Below, one piece after another: positions 9,046 through 16,803 of a DNA stretch of 64,000 nucleotides (position 1 is the stretch's first letter; each line of letters opens with the position of its first letter). The notes under the pieces were generated by a model, which made no database searches, was not told the DNA's origin, and saw nothing but the letters and a program-made list of their open reading frames with translations. This DNA comes from Desulfarculaceae bacterium (lineage in GTDB: Bacteria; Desulfobacterota; Desulfarculia; Desulfarculales; Desulfarculaceae). The position numbers were made by a program, and so were the translations under genes. Where the stretch lies: the NCBI GenBank assembly GCA_020444545.1, contig JAHLKT010000002.1, positions 278,870 through 342,869 of the forward strand. The letters are read 5' to 3'.

Positions 9046-11709
9046 CTACTTTTCTTGGTACAACTTGAGGCGCAGGTTCGGAGGCAGGGGAGCCCCCGCG
9101 CGGGTCAGGCGCAGGCGCGTTGCCTCGGACGGGATCTCCAACTCCAAACGGGCCGGGCCCGGCCGCGCGGCCAGGGGCACAAGCCCGCTCCAGAACAGGC
9201 GCGGCGGCCAGAGGCCACGGACGGACGCGGGCAGGAAGGGGCCTTGCGCGGTGGCCAACTCCAGCTTGATACCAGCCCAACTCATCTCCGCGCCGGGCGG
9301 GGGGGCCAGCTCCAGGGCCTTTATGCGGGCCGCTCGGGGCAGCTCGGCCACAAGGCCCTCGCCATCGGGGCGCAAGGCCACTGTCTCCGAGGCCCCTCTT
9401 GATGCGGCCTCGGGCGGCACCGCCCTGAAAAGCACGTAGCCGTGCCGCTCCTCGCGGCTCAGCTTCCAACCCGCCGCGAAAAGGGCCGCCTCGGCCAGGG
9501 GGGCGCGCCCCGCCTCCGCCGCCACATACAGCGGCTTGCCGTCATCCAGCAACCAGGCGGGCTTGAGGGAGCGGGGCAGCCATTGGGGCCGGGCGTGGCG
9601 GCCGGGCTCGGGGCGCATATCCTCGGAGAGCCAGGCGGCCAGGGCCGGGCCGCACCATACCCGGGTTTCTCGTCCCAGGCGGCCGCGCAGCCAGGCGGCT
9701 GCTTGCTCGGGCTCGGGGCGCTGGGCCCCGGCCACGCCCACCATCATCTCGCGCACCGACCAGTTCCAGTTGGGCCGTTTGCCGGTCTGCTCCAGGCGCA
9801 GATAGCGCAAGGCCCGGGGGGTGAAGCGGAACTCCTGCCAGTTGTTCCAACGCAGGGCCACCAGGCTTTCGCCGGTCCAGGCAAAAGGCACCGGCAGCCC
9901 CTCCACCTGGCTGATCTCCTCCCAGGCCTGGCCGTCGCGGCTGCCCATGACCCTCAAGTGGTGAGGGCCGTTTTCGGCCATGCCGTTGAACAGGAGCAGG
10001 GAGCAGACCTGCGGCCGCACCTTGCCCAGGTCAACCTGTAGCCATTGCCCCGGCTCTTGGCCGCCGGGAGTGTGCCAGGCCAGATTGGCGTTGTAGTCCG
10101 CCGCCTGCCAGGCGGCATCCGGCGCGGGGGAGGCGCTGATACGCCAGCCTTTCGGCGAAAGGGCGCGGGGCACGTCCGGCGGCGGGGTGATGTCCCAGAA
10201 CACGCACCAGGAGCCCACCTGCTTGCGCCGGGGGCGCGCCCCCAGGGCGGCTAGGTTGGCGGCCATGCGGTCGCCCTGGCTCTTGCCCGGAATGACCATG
10301 GCGAAGCGCTTGGCCCGAAGGATGGCCCGCTCGAACTCGGGGTTGCGGTCCTTGCGGCTCACCACGTAGACCACTTTTTGCTTGCTGTCAAAGGTGAGCA
10401 GCGGGGCCAGCCAATACTCGGGCAGATAGGCGTGGGTCACGCCGTGGGAGGACAAAAAGCCGGTGAGCTGCTTGGCGGTATCCATGTCGTGGGCGTAGCG
10501 CTGTTTCAGACTGGGATCACCCAGGGGCGAGACTTGATACACCCCCACGGCCAGCAAAAGGGCCACCGCGCCCAGGCCGCCCCAGGCCAGGAGCTTGGCC
10601 CAGCCGTTGAAGGCCATGAGCCGGTGGAAGGCCCAGGCGATGAGCAGGGGATAGACCGCGTACAGGGGCACCAGATAGCGGTGGGTGCCCGAGGAGGAGA
10701 GCCCCATCATCCCGAAGATAAGCACTACAGCGGCCACGAACAGGATGAGCAGCTCCGAGCCGTCGCCCTGGTCGCGGCGCGCCAGTCGGGCCAGCAGGTT
10801 TTTGCCCCAGGCCAACAAGGCCCCCAGGCCGGCCAGGCCCAGAAGCAGGCTGACCGCCTGGCTTAGCCAGGGCACCACCGCCGGGGCCACCTCGCGGCCC
10901 GCGAAATGATGCGCCCCGGTGAGCACCGGCAGGCTGTAGCGCCAGATGAAGCTGACGCTCTGCCAGAAGGGCTCCTTGGGCTTGGGGTGGAACATGAAGT
11001 AGTAGGTGGACCAATCGGTGAGCAGGTTGTGCACCCAAAAGGGCAGGCTGCCCAGGAAAAACGCGGCCATCATCAGGGCGAAGTCCGCCCGGATGAGCAA
11101 ACGGGGATCGCGCCGCCACCAGAGCAGGGCGCAGGGCAGGATGAAGTACACCGCCAGCATGTGGCCCCACAGGGCGAAGCCGGTCAGGAGCCCGAAGGCC
11201 ATGCAGAGCCAGGGATAGCTCGGCGCTTCCGGTCCCTTGCGCAGGGCCTTGAGGGTCAGCCACATCAGCCAGACCCCGGCGGCCAGGGTGTCGATGTAGA
11301 TGGCGCGGGGCAGCACCGAGTGCCAGATAAGGTAGAAGGGCCCCAGGGCGGCGATGAACAGGGCGCAGAGCCCGGCCCGGCGGCCCCACAGGTCGCGGCC
11401 CAGCAGATACACGGCCCACAGATAAAAAAAGGACATGAAGGTGGGCGAGAGGTACAGGCTTTGGCGGCTAACCCCGAACAGGGCGAAGAAGCCCGCCGCC
11501 ACGATGGACTCCAGGCTGCCGCCGTAATCCTGGCCCCAGAACATCAGGGGTAGGTGCCCCTTAAGGATGTCCATGCCCATGAGCCCCACCACCGCCTGGT
11601 CCGCGTCCAGTGTAGGGTAGATGAAGAACAGGGCGCGCACCGCCGCGGCCAGGAGCATCAGCCCGGCGACGCCCCAGGCGACGGTTTTGGAGGTCAGCTC
11701 TCGGGTCAT
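9046..11709 (-). CDS. GT-C membrane glycosyltransferase with discoidin-like C-terminal domain
   Basis: An 887-residue protein of the PMT/ArnT type. The first ~470 residues hold about ten hydrophobic segments. An early extracytoplasmic loop contains TLDADQAVVG, the acidic pair expected for a polyprenyl-phosphate-sugar-dependent GT-C active site. A large soluble C-terminal part follows. Roughly residues 520-665 look like an F5/8 type C (discoidin) beta-sandwich, with WLQVDLGKVRPQV, SRDGQAWEEIS and LRYLRLEQTG. The last ~200 residues include another beta-rich section. It starts four bases after the stop of the 13986 gene, so the two are co-transcribed. It probably transfers a lipid-linked sugar to an envelope acceptor, with the C-terminal domains outside the membrane binding glycan or protein. 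Confidence 0.75.
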   Translation of the reverse strand: MTRELTSKTVAWGVAGLMLLAAAVRALFFIYPTLDADQAVVGLMGMDILKGHLPLMFWGQDYGGSLESIVAAGFFALFGVSRQSLYLSPTFMSFFYLWAVYLLGRDLWGRRAGLCALFIAALGPFYLIWHSVLPRAIYIDTLAAGVWLMWLTLKALRKGPEAPSYPWLCMAFGLLTGFALWGHMLAVYFILPCALLWWRRDPRLLIRADFALMMAAFFLGSLPFWVHNLLTDWSTYYFMFHPKPKEPFWQSVSFIWRYSLPVLTGAHHFAGREVAPAVVPWLSQAVSLLLGLAGLGALLAWGKNLLARLARRDQGDGSELLILFVAAVVLIFGMMGLSSSGTHRYLVPLYAVYPLLIAWAFHRLMAFNGWAKLLAWGGLGAVALLLAVGVYQVSPLGDPSLKQRYAHDMDTAKQLTGFLSSHGVTHAYLPEYWLAPLLTFDSKQKVVYVVSRKDRNPEFERAILRAKRFAMVIPGKSQGDRMAANLAALGARPRRKQVGSWCVFWDITPPPDVPRALSPKGWRISASPAPDAAWQAADYNANLAWHTPGGQEPGQWLQVDLGKVRPQVCSLLLFNGMAENGPHHLRVMGSRDGQAWEEISQVEGLPVPFAWTGESLVALRWNNWQEFRFTPRALRYLRLEQTGKRPNWNWSVREMMVGVAGAQRPEPEQAAAWLRGRLGRETRVWCGPALAAWLSEDMRPEPGRHARPQWLPRSLKPAWLLDDGKPLYVAAEAGRAPLAEAALFAAGWKLSREERHGYVLFRAVPPEAASRGASETVALRPDGEGLVAELPRAARIKALELAPPPGAEMSWAGIKLELATAQGPFLPASVRGLWPPRLFWSGLVPLAARPGPARLELEIPSEATRLRLTRAGAPLPPNLRLKLYQEK

Positions 11710-11712
11710 TGC

Positions 11713-13986
11713 TCAGCGCAGTTCCAGATAATCCAGCCCCAGCACGTCGCGGCCGTTGTGGCTCAGCATACGCAGCTCCAGGGTGTGCACCCCGGGGGGC
11801 AAGGGCGCGTCCAGGCGCACCAGGCTCCATTTCAGACCGGTGATGGGTAGGCGGCCCAGCTCCTTGCCGTCCAGGAACACGCCCAGCACCGGCGGCGGCT
11901 GGTCAAAGGGCGGCCCGGCGTGGCTTACGATCTTGATGTCCAGTCCCCGCGCCCCGGTCGGGATCACCACCCGGACCCGCCCCACGTCTTTGGTGGAACG
12001 CAGCACCAGCTGCACCGGCTGGTCGTAGATGTCGCCGTATAGGCGGCTCTGGCTGGTCAGCAGGTTCTCGGCTTCCAGGTGCCCGCTGCTCACCACGCGG
12101 CCGGCCAGGGAAAGACATATTACCACGGCCAGCAGGCCTCCGGCGGCCGCCAGACCGGCGCGCCGCGGGCTCCAGGAGCGGGCTCCGGGTCGTGGCTCCC
12201 GCCATAGATACACCGCCGCCGCCGCGATAAAGGCCAGCCAGATAACGGCGGGGAGCATGGGCTGCCAGGCGTGGTCGTTGAACGAGGGCAGGAAGTGGTA
12301 AACCACGCCGTTGATCTGGTCGCCCCACCAGGCCAGCAGGTTGTTCATGCCGGTGCGGCGGTGGAAACGCCATTGGGGGATCAGGGTGAAGACAAAGGCC
12401 AGGCCCAGGCTGAGCATCCCCAGCCAGGCCAGGACCACGCGCCAGGCCCGGCCCGCCCGGGCCAGGGCAGGCAGGGACCACAGGGCCAGCACGGGCAGCA
12501 GAGGCGCCAGGAAGCGGCCCGGCGGGGTGAAGCCGCCGAACCATTGCAGCCAGCGCCAGGCGATCACCGCCAGGAAAGCCACGCCCCCGGCCAACAGGGA
12601 GTAGAGGAACAGGCGCGGGTTGTCGCGGCCGAAGCGCGCCGCCCCGGCCAGACCCAACAACAGCCAGGGCGCAAAGGCGATGATTCCGAACTGCTGGTCC
12701 AGGAGCATGGCCGGCAGGGTAAGGGACATCAGGCCCAGGTCCAGAGGCGGCATGTTGCGCAGCTCGTGGCCCACCCGCCACAGCGCTTGAGGGCCCACTC
12801 CCCAATAGGCGGCCAAGATTATGGCGGCGCCCAGGGCGCCAATCAGGGCCGCGCCGAGCCCGGTCCAGATGCGCCGCCGGGGCAGCTCCAGGTAGAGGCT
12901 AACCACGGTGGCCATGATCAGGCCCAGGACGGCCGGGGCCAGGCGAAGCTTGATGAGCACCAGGGCCAGCCCCAGCCCAGCCAGGCCCGCCAGTCGCCAA
13001 CCGGCGCGCTGGGGCAGCCCGGCCAGCAGCACCAGGCCGCAAACCACCCCCAGCACCCCGAACACGCCGGGGTACACATGCTGGGTGAGCTGCATGAGCG
13101 GCAGGGTGAAGCCCAAGAGCCAGGTGGCGGCCAGGGCCACCCGGGCGCGGTAGCCCAGGCTCAGGGCCAGGGAGCAGAACAGGCCCAGGGACACGGCCCC
13201 GGCCAGGCCCAGCACGGCCAGGGCTCCCAGGCGTCCGGCCACCAGCCAGCCGGGAGCCAGGATGAGGCGCAGCAGCCAGGCCTCGCTCAAGGGCGCGGCC
13301 AGGGCCTTGCTCCAGCCGCCCCAGTAAAATGCCAGGCGGGCGGCGGGCTGGGCCGCGTTGCCGGCCGAAAGGCCGCAGGCGGCCAGCAGCCGGTCCACGT
13401 CGATCAGGTAGATCGTCTCGTCGCCGCAGGTGCTCACGGCCTGTACCACCCAGGCGGCCAGGGCCCAGAACAGGGCCAGGCCCAACAGGGCGCTGCCCCA
13501 GGCCAGCAAACGGCGAGGCGCCGAGGGCGCGGCCCCTGCCTCCCAGAGCAGCCCGGCGCATAGCCAGGCCTGGTAGGCGATGGCGGCCAGATAGACGGCC
13601 CCGGCCAGCAGGGACCACAGGTGGGTGGCGGCGTGCAGGGCCGTGCAGGCGACGAGCAGGGGCAGGGCCAGATAGGCCCCCCAGTCGCGCGCGCCCAGGC
13701 GGGGGCCGGTTTGCGCGGCCGCGCCTCCGGCCCAGCGGGCCAGCAGGTGCCCGGCGGTGCTCATGCCCAGCAAGCCCAATGGGGCCAAGGTGGCCAGGAA
13801 CTTCCACCAGAAGCCGGGGCGGTCCAGGCCGATGAGCGGGGCCAGCTCCGTGGCCGGCGAGTCGGGCAAGCCCAGGCCGGGCAGGAGCAGGCGCAGGGCC
13901 AGCACCCATAGCACGGCCAGACCGGCCTTGGACGGCCAGCCCGAGAGACGGAAAGGACCAAGGTTGTAGGGCAGAGACAGGCTCAT
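11713..13986 (-). CDS. GT-C-like multi-spanning glycosyltransferase with C-terminal beta domain
   Basis: A 757-residue protein with some twelve hydrophobic helices and, after a final helix near residue 650, a ~100-residue beta-rich extracytoplasmic tail (VLGVFLDGKELGRL, GVHTLELRML). An early loop contains STCGDETIYLIDVDR, acidic residues in the position used by GT-C enzymes. I chose ATG 13986 rather than an upstream frame extension because the extra 35 residues are not membrane-like and run into the terminator region. It is the first gene of a two-gene operon with the discoidin-tailed GT-C protein. The pair probably works at the periplasmic face of the inner membrane. Substrates are unknown. 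Confidence 0.68.
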   Translation of the reverse strand: MSLSLPYNLGPFRLSGWPSKAGLAVLWVLALRLLLPGLGLPDSPATELAPLIGLDRPGFWWKFLATLAPLGLLGMSTAGHLLARWAGGAAAQTGPRLGARDWGAYLALPLLVACTALHAATHLWSLLAGAVYLAAIAYQAWLCAGLLWEAGAAPSAPRRLLAWGSALLGLALFWALAAWVVQAVSTCGDETIYLIDVDRLLAACGLSAGNAAQPAARLAFYWGGWSKALAAPLSEAWLLRLILAPGWLVAGRLGALAVLGLAGAVSLGLFCSLALSLGYRARVALAATWLLGFTLPLMQLTQHVYPGVFGVLGVVCGLVLLAGLPQRAGWRLAGLAGLGLALVLIKLRLAPAVLGLIMATVVSLYLELPRRRIWTGLGAALIGALGAAIILAAYWGVGPQALWRVGHELRNMPPLDLGLMSLTLPAMLLDQQFGIIAFAPWLLLGLAGAARFGRDNPRLFLYSLLAGGVAFLAVIAWRWLQWFGGFTPPGRFLAPLLPVLALWSLPALARAGRAWRVVLAWLGMLSLGLAFVFTLIPQWRFHRRTGMNNLLAWWGDQINGVVYHFLPSFNDHAWQPMLPAVIWLAFIAAAAVYLWREPRPGARSWSPRRAGLAAAGGLLAVVICLSLAGRVVSSGHLEAENLLTSQSRLYGDIYDQPVQLVLRSTKDVGRVRVVIPTGARGLDIKIVSHAGPPFDQPPPVLGVFLDGKELGRLPITGLKWSLVRLDAPLPPGVHTLELRMLSHNGRDVLGLDYLELR

Positions 13987-14089
13987 TTCCCAAGGCCTCG
14001 TAAAAAGGCACGGATATCGGACCCCCCGGGCATAAGATACCAGCCAGGCCTCGGGGGCGGCAAGGGAAGCGCCTCCCGGAGGCGGGGCC

Positions 14090-14126
14090 AAAAAGACGGC
14101 CCGCCGCGCAGGATACGCGGCGGGCC
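14090..14126 (-). terminator. Intrinsic terminator of the glutamate synthase operon
   Basis: Reading leftward, an 11-bp perfect stem GGCCCGCCGCG/CGCGGCGGGCC (14098-14108 with 14116-14126) is followed by GTC and five Ts (14090-14094). It lies 24 bp beyond the stop of the 14150 gene. Confidence 0.8.
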
Positions 14127-14149
14127 GGTGGGGTCGGGTCGGAAGGGTC

Positions 14150-16798
14150 CTATTCGGGCACCGCCTCCTTGGCCAGCACGGCCAGCTTGACCGCGCCTAC
14201 CTTGCGGTAGACCTCCAGGGGCGAGCGCTTCACGCCGTCCACGGTGAGCAGGTCGTCGATGCTGATGCCGAACAGGCGCTGGTTCTCCTCCAGGTAGGGC
14301 AGGATCAGATCCCAGTCCTCCTGGGTCAGGTCGAAGTAGTGGCCGCCGTTGAGCTGCTCGTCCACCAGCTTCTTGTGCGGGTCGCGCACGAAGATGGCCC
14401 CGCCGCTGGCCAGGGAGAACAGGTTGGAGCCGGGGTAGGGGGAGGGCAACTCGATCACCTTGCCCTCGGCGTCGAAGGTGACGCCGTTGAGCACCACGAA
14501 GCCGCCGCCGTTGTAGGGGTCGCCGGCCATGAAGGACTCGGCCAGGAAGTCGAGGCAGGTGCCGTTGATTACCACCCGGGGATGGCCCACCGCGTTGATC
14601 AGGGGGCGGCCCGCGCCGTTGCCCATGATGTACACCTCGCCGCCCTTGGCGCCGTACATGAAGGCCTGGCCCACGTCGCCGTGCACCACCAGCTTGCCTT
14701 CCTTCATGATCTGGCCCAGCTGGTCCTGCCCGTTGTCGTGGATCTGAATCTCCATGCCGTCGATGCCCGAGGCAAGGTAGTCGCCCGAGGCTCCGTAGAG
14801 GTCGAAGCGCACGTCCTCGGTGGCCGGTCCCAGGCCGCAGCCCTGGAAGCGCTGGCCTTTGAGGCCGTAGACGATGAAGCGCTTCCAGCCCAGCTCATAG
14901 GCCTTCACTTCCAGGCGGGCGTCGCAGTCGTCGCCCTCGGGCGGGAAGTGGTGGGCGTAGACCACCAGGACCTTTTCGTCACCGGCCGGGGCGCGCAGGT
15001 CGTCGCGGGTCTCCCAGTCGATGCGGGCGTAGCGCTTGCCCGCCTTTTCGGCGATGGCCGGGGCCGAGTCGAGGATGCGGTTGATGGCGGTGCGCAGCAG
15101 CTGCAAGATCACCGAGCGCTTCATTTCGCCGGTGGCGTAGCGCCGGTTGTTGAGCAGGCTCAACAGCTCCAGGGCCCAGTCCACGCCATCGTCGCTGGCC
15201 GCCGCCTTGGCCTCGGCCTTTTCGATGAGCCAGCGCACCTGGGCGAAGTTCCAGCCCTTGACCGCCGGGGCCACCGCGTCGAAGACCTCCAAGGGGCTGC
15301 CGCCGTCCAGCAGGGCCTCCAGGCCGCCGGGCTCGGCCGGGGCGCTGGTGGCCTCGGCCGCGTCGAAGCGCCACTGGCCCGCCTCGCCGGTGATGGCCTT
15401 GCCGAACTTGTCCTCGCAGCTTAGCTCGAAGCCGTTGCCGTTGCCCTGCACGTTGAACAGGAAGGCGCCGCCGTCGGTGTGGCTGCCGCCCCGGGCGTTC
15501 CAGTAGCGGTCGGCCACCAGGCGGAAGCGGGGGTCTTCCTCGTTGAGCGAGAGCAGGGTGGCGTCGATGGCCTGCTTCTCCGAGCCCACCAGGCCGATGG
15601 ATACGTCGCCCTCCTGCAACGCAAAGACCTGGGGCCTGAGCATGGAGGTGTCGGTGATGCCCAGCAGCTGGTACAGGTCCTTGTCCGGGTTGGAGCGGGC
15701 GATGATGAAGAACCAGGGACCGTCCGGGCTGCCGTGCATGTGCAGGGCCTGGATGGCGCGATAGGTGGTCTGCCGCTCCGCGCTGAGCTGGGCGAAGTCC
15801 AACTCGGTGGTGGGGGCCATGGCCTCGATCACGTACTCCAGGGGGTAGTGATAGACCCGGGTCCACAGGTCGAACAAGAGGACCGCCACCTCGGTGTCGG
15901 TGAGGAACTGGGTGGCGATGCCGTGCTGCCTCAGGTACTCGCTCACGCTGAAGTAGTTGGCGAAGTCGCCGTTGTGCACCAGGGCCTCGTTCAGGCCGAT
16001 GAAGGGGTGGCTGCCGCCGGGGTGCCACACGCGCCCCTTGGTGGGGTAGCGCTGGTGGGCGATCCACACCTGGGCCTTGAAGTCGTCCATGCCGTAGTAC
16101 TGCACCACCGTTTCGGCGAAGCCCACGATCTTGAGGATGACCAGGTTGCGGGCGTGGCTGAGCACGAAGGCCCGCTTCTCGCCCAGGCTGGTGTAGAAGG
16201 TAGCGTTGAGGCGGTTGGTGTTGCGGTAGATGAACTCATCTTCCAGGGCGCGCCCCTCCAGGCCCACCAGGCCTTCCTCCTGGGCGAAGCGCTGCAGAGC
16301 GCCGTCCTTGGCCCGCACGAAGTAGCGCACCACGTCCGGAGGCTTGACCTCCAGGCCGAAGTCGCGGTAGTCGCCCATGGTCTGGACCCGCGCCTTGTGG
16401 TGCACTTCGAGGTAGGGGGTGATGCACTGCTGCTCGACCTCGGCCTCGGCCGAGTCGTCCAGCAGGGCCACCTGCAAGATGTAGTCGTTTTTCAAGGTCG
16501 CCGCGTCCACGCCCAGCTGCCCGGCGTCCAGGCAGGCCGCGGCTATGCCGCCGCCCTTGCCGTTGCCCCGGTTGTGCATCTGGATGGAGGGCTCGAAGAT
16601 GTGACGGCCGCGCACCGGCACGGAGGCCGCGAAGCCCACCACCCCGCAACCGCCTTCTTCGGCGGCCTTCATGGGGCTGATGGGCGCCGCGCCCTTGATG
16701 GAGCGCCGGCGGGAGGCCATGATGGCCTCGGTCATGCGGGTAAGCTCCTCCCGGCTGGGGAGGCGGCCTTGCTTTATGCTTTGAGTCAGGCTGGCCAT
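14150..16798 (-). CDS. Glutamate synthase class-II glutaminase domain fused to GXGXG domain
   Basis: An 882-residue protein. The N-terminal ~430 residues are a class-II (Ntn) glutamine amidotransferase. GGCGVVGFA places the presumed catalytic Cys at residue 51, so a ~50-residue propeptide would need removal as in GltB. HQRYPTKGRVWHPGGSHPFIGLNEA, LVHNGDF and DTEV are glutaminase pocket motifs. The C-terminal ~260 residues form the GXGXG beta-helix of GltB (GEVYIMGNGAGRPLINAVG, GTCLDFLAESFMAGD, ASGGAIFVRDP). The FMN barrel that normally lies between is missing here and is encoded by the gene immediately upstream. The two therefore presumably assemble as glutamate synthase, hydrolysing glutamine and passing ammonia to 2-oxoglutarate. 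It is the last gene of the operon. Confidence 0.85.
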   Translation of the reverse strand: MASLTQSIKQGRLPSREELTRMTEAIMASRRRSIKGAAPISPMKAAEEGGCGVVGFAASVPVRGRHIFEPSIQMHNRGNGKGGGIAAACLDAGQLGVDAATLKNDYILQVALLDDSAEAEVEQQCITPYLEVHHKARVQTMGDYRDFGLEVKPPDVVRYFVRAKDGALQRFAQEEGLVGLEGRALEDEFIYRNTNRLNATFYTSLGEKRAFVLSHARNLVILKIVGFAETVVQYYGMDDFKAQVWIAHQRYPTKGRVWHPGGSHPFIGLNEALVHNGDFANYFSVSEYLRQHGIATQFLTDTEVAVLLFDLWTRVYHYPLEYVIEAMAPTTELDFAQLSAERQTTYRAIQALHMHGSPDGPWFFIIARSNPDKDLYQLLGITDTSMLRPQVFALQEGDVSIGLVGSEKQAIDATLLSLNEEDPRFRLVADRYWNARGGSHTDGGAFLFNVQGNGNGFELSCEDKFGKAITGEAGQWRFDAAEATSAPAEPGGLEALLDGGSPLEVFDAVAPAVKGWNFAQVRWLIEKAEAKAAASDDGVDWALELLSLLNNRRYATGEMKRSVILQLLRTAINRILDSAPAIAEKAGKRYARIDWETRDDLRAPAGDEKVLVVYAHHFPPEGDDCDARLEVKAYELGWKRFIVYGLKGQRFQGCGLGPATEDVRFDLYGASGDYLASGIDGMEIQIHDNGQDQLGQIMKEGKLVVHGDVGQAFMYGAKGGEVYIMGNGAGRPLINAVGHPRVVINGTCLDFLAESFMAGDPYNGGGFVVLNGVTFDAEGKVIELPSPYPGSNLFSLASGGAIFVRDPHKKLVDEQLNGGHYFDLTQEDWDLILPYLEENQRLFGISIDDLLTVDGVKRSPLEVYRKVGAVKLAVLAKEAVPE

Positions 16799-16803
16799 TT
16801 AAA

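Noticed and set aside
12271-13563. A 430-residue rightward frame within the GT-C gene region
   Set aside because: It is antisense to the leftward membrane protein and very Gln/Gly/Pro-rich, a usual high-GC artefact.
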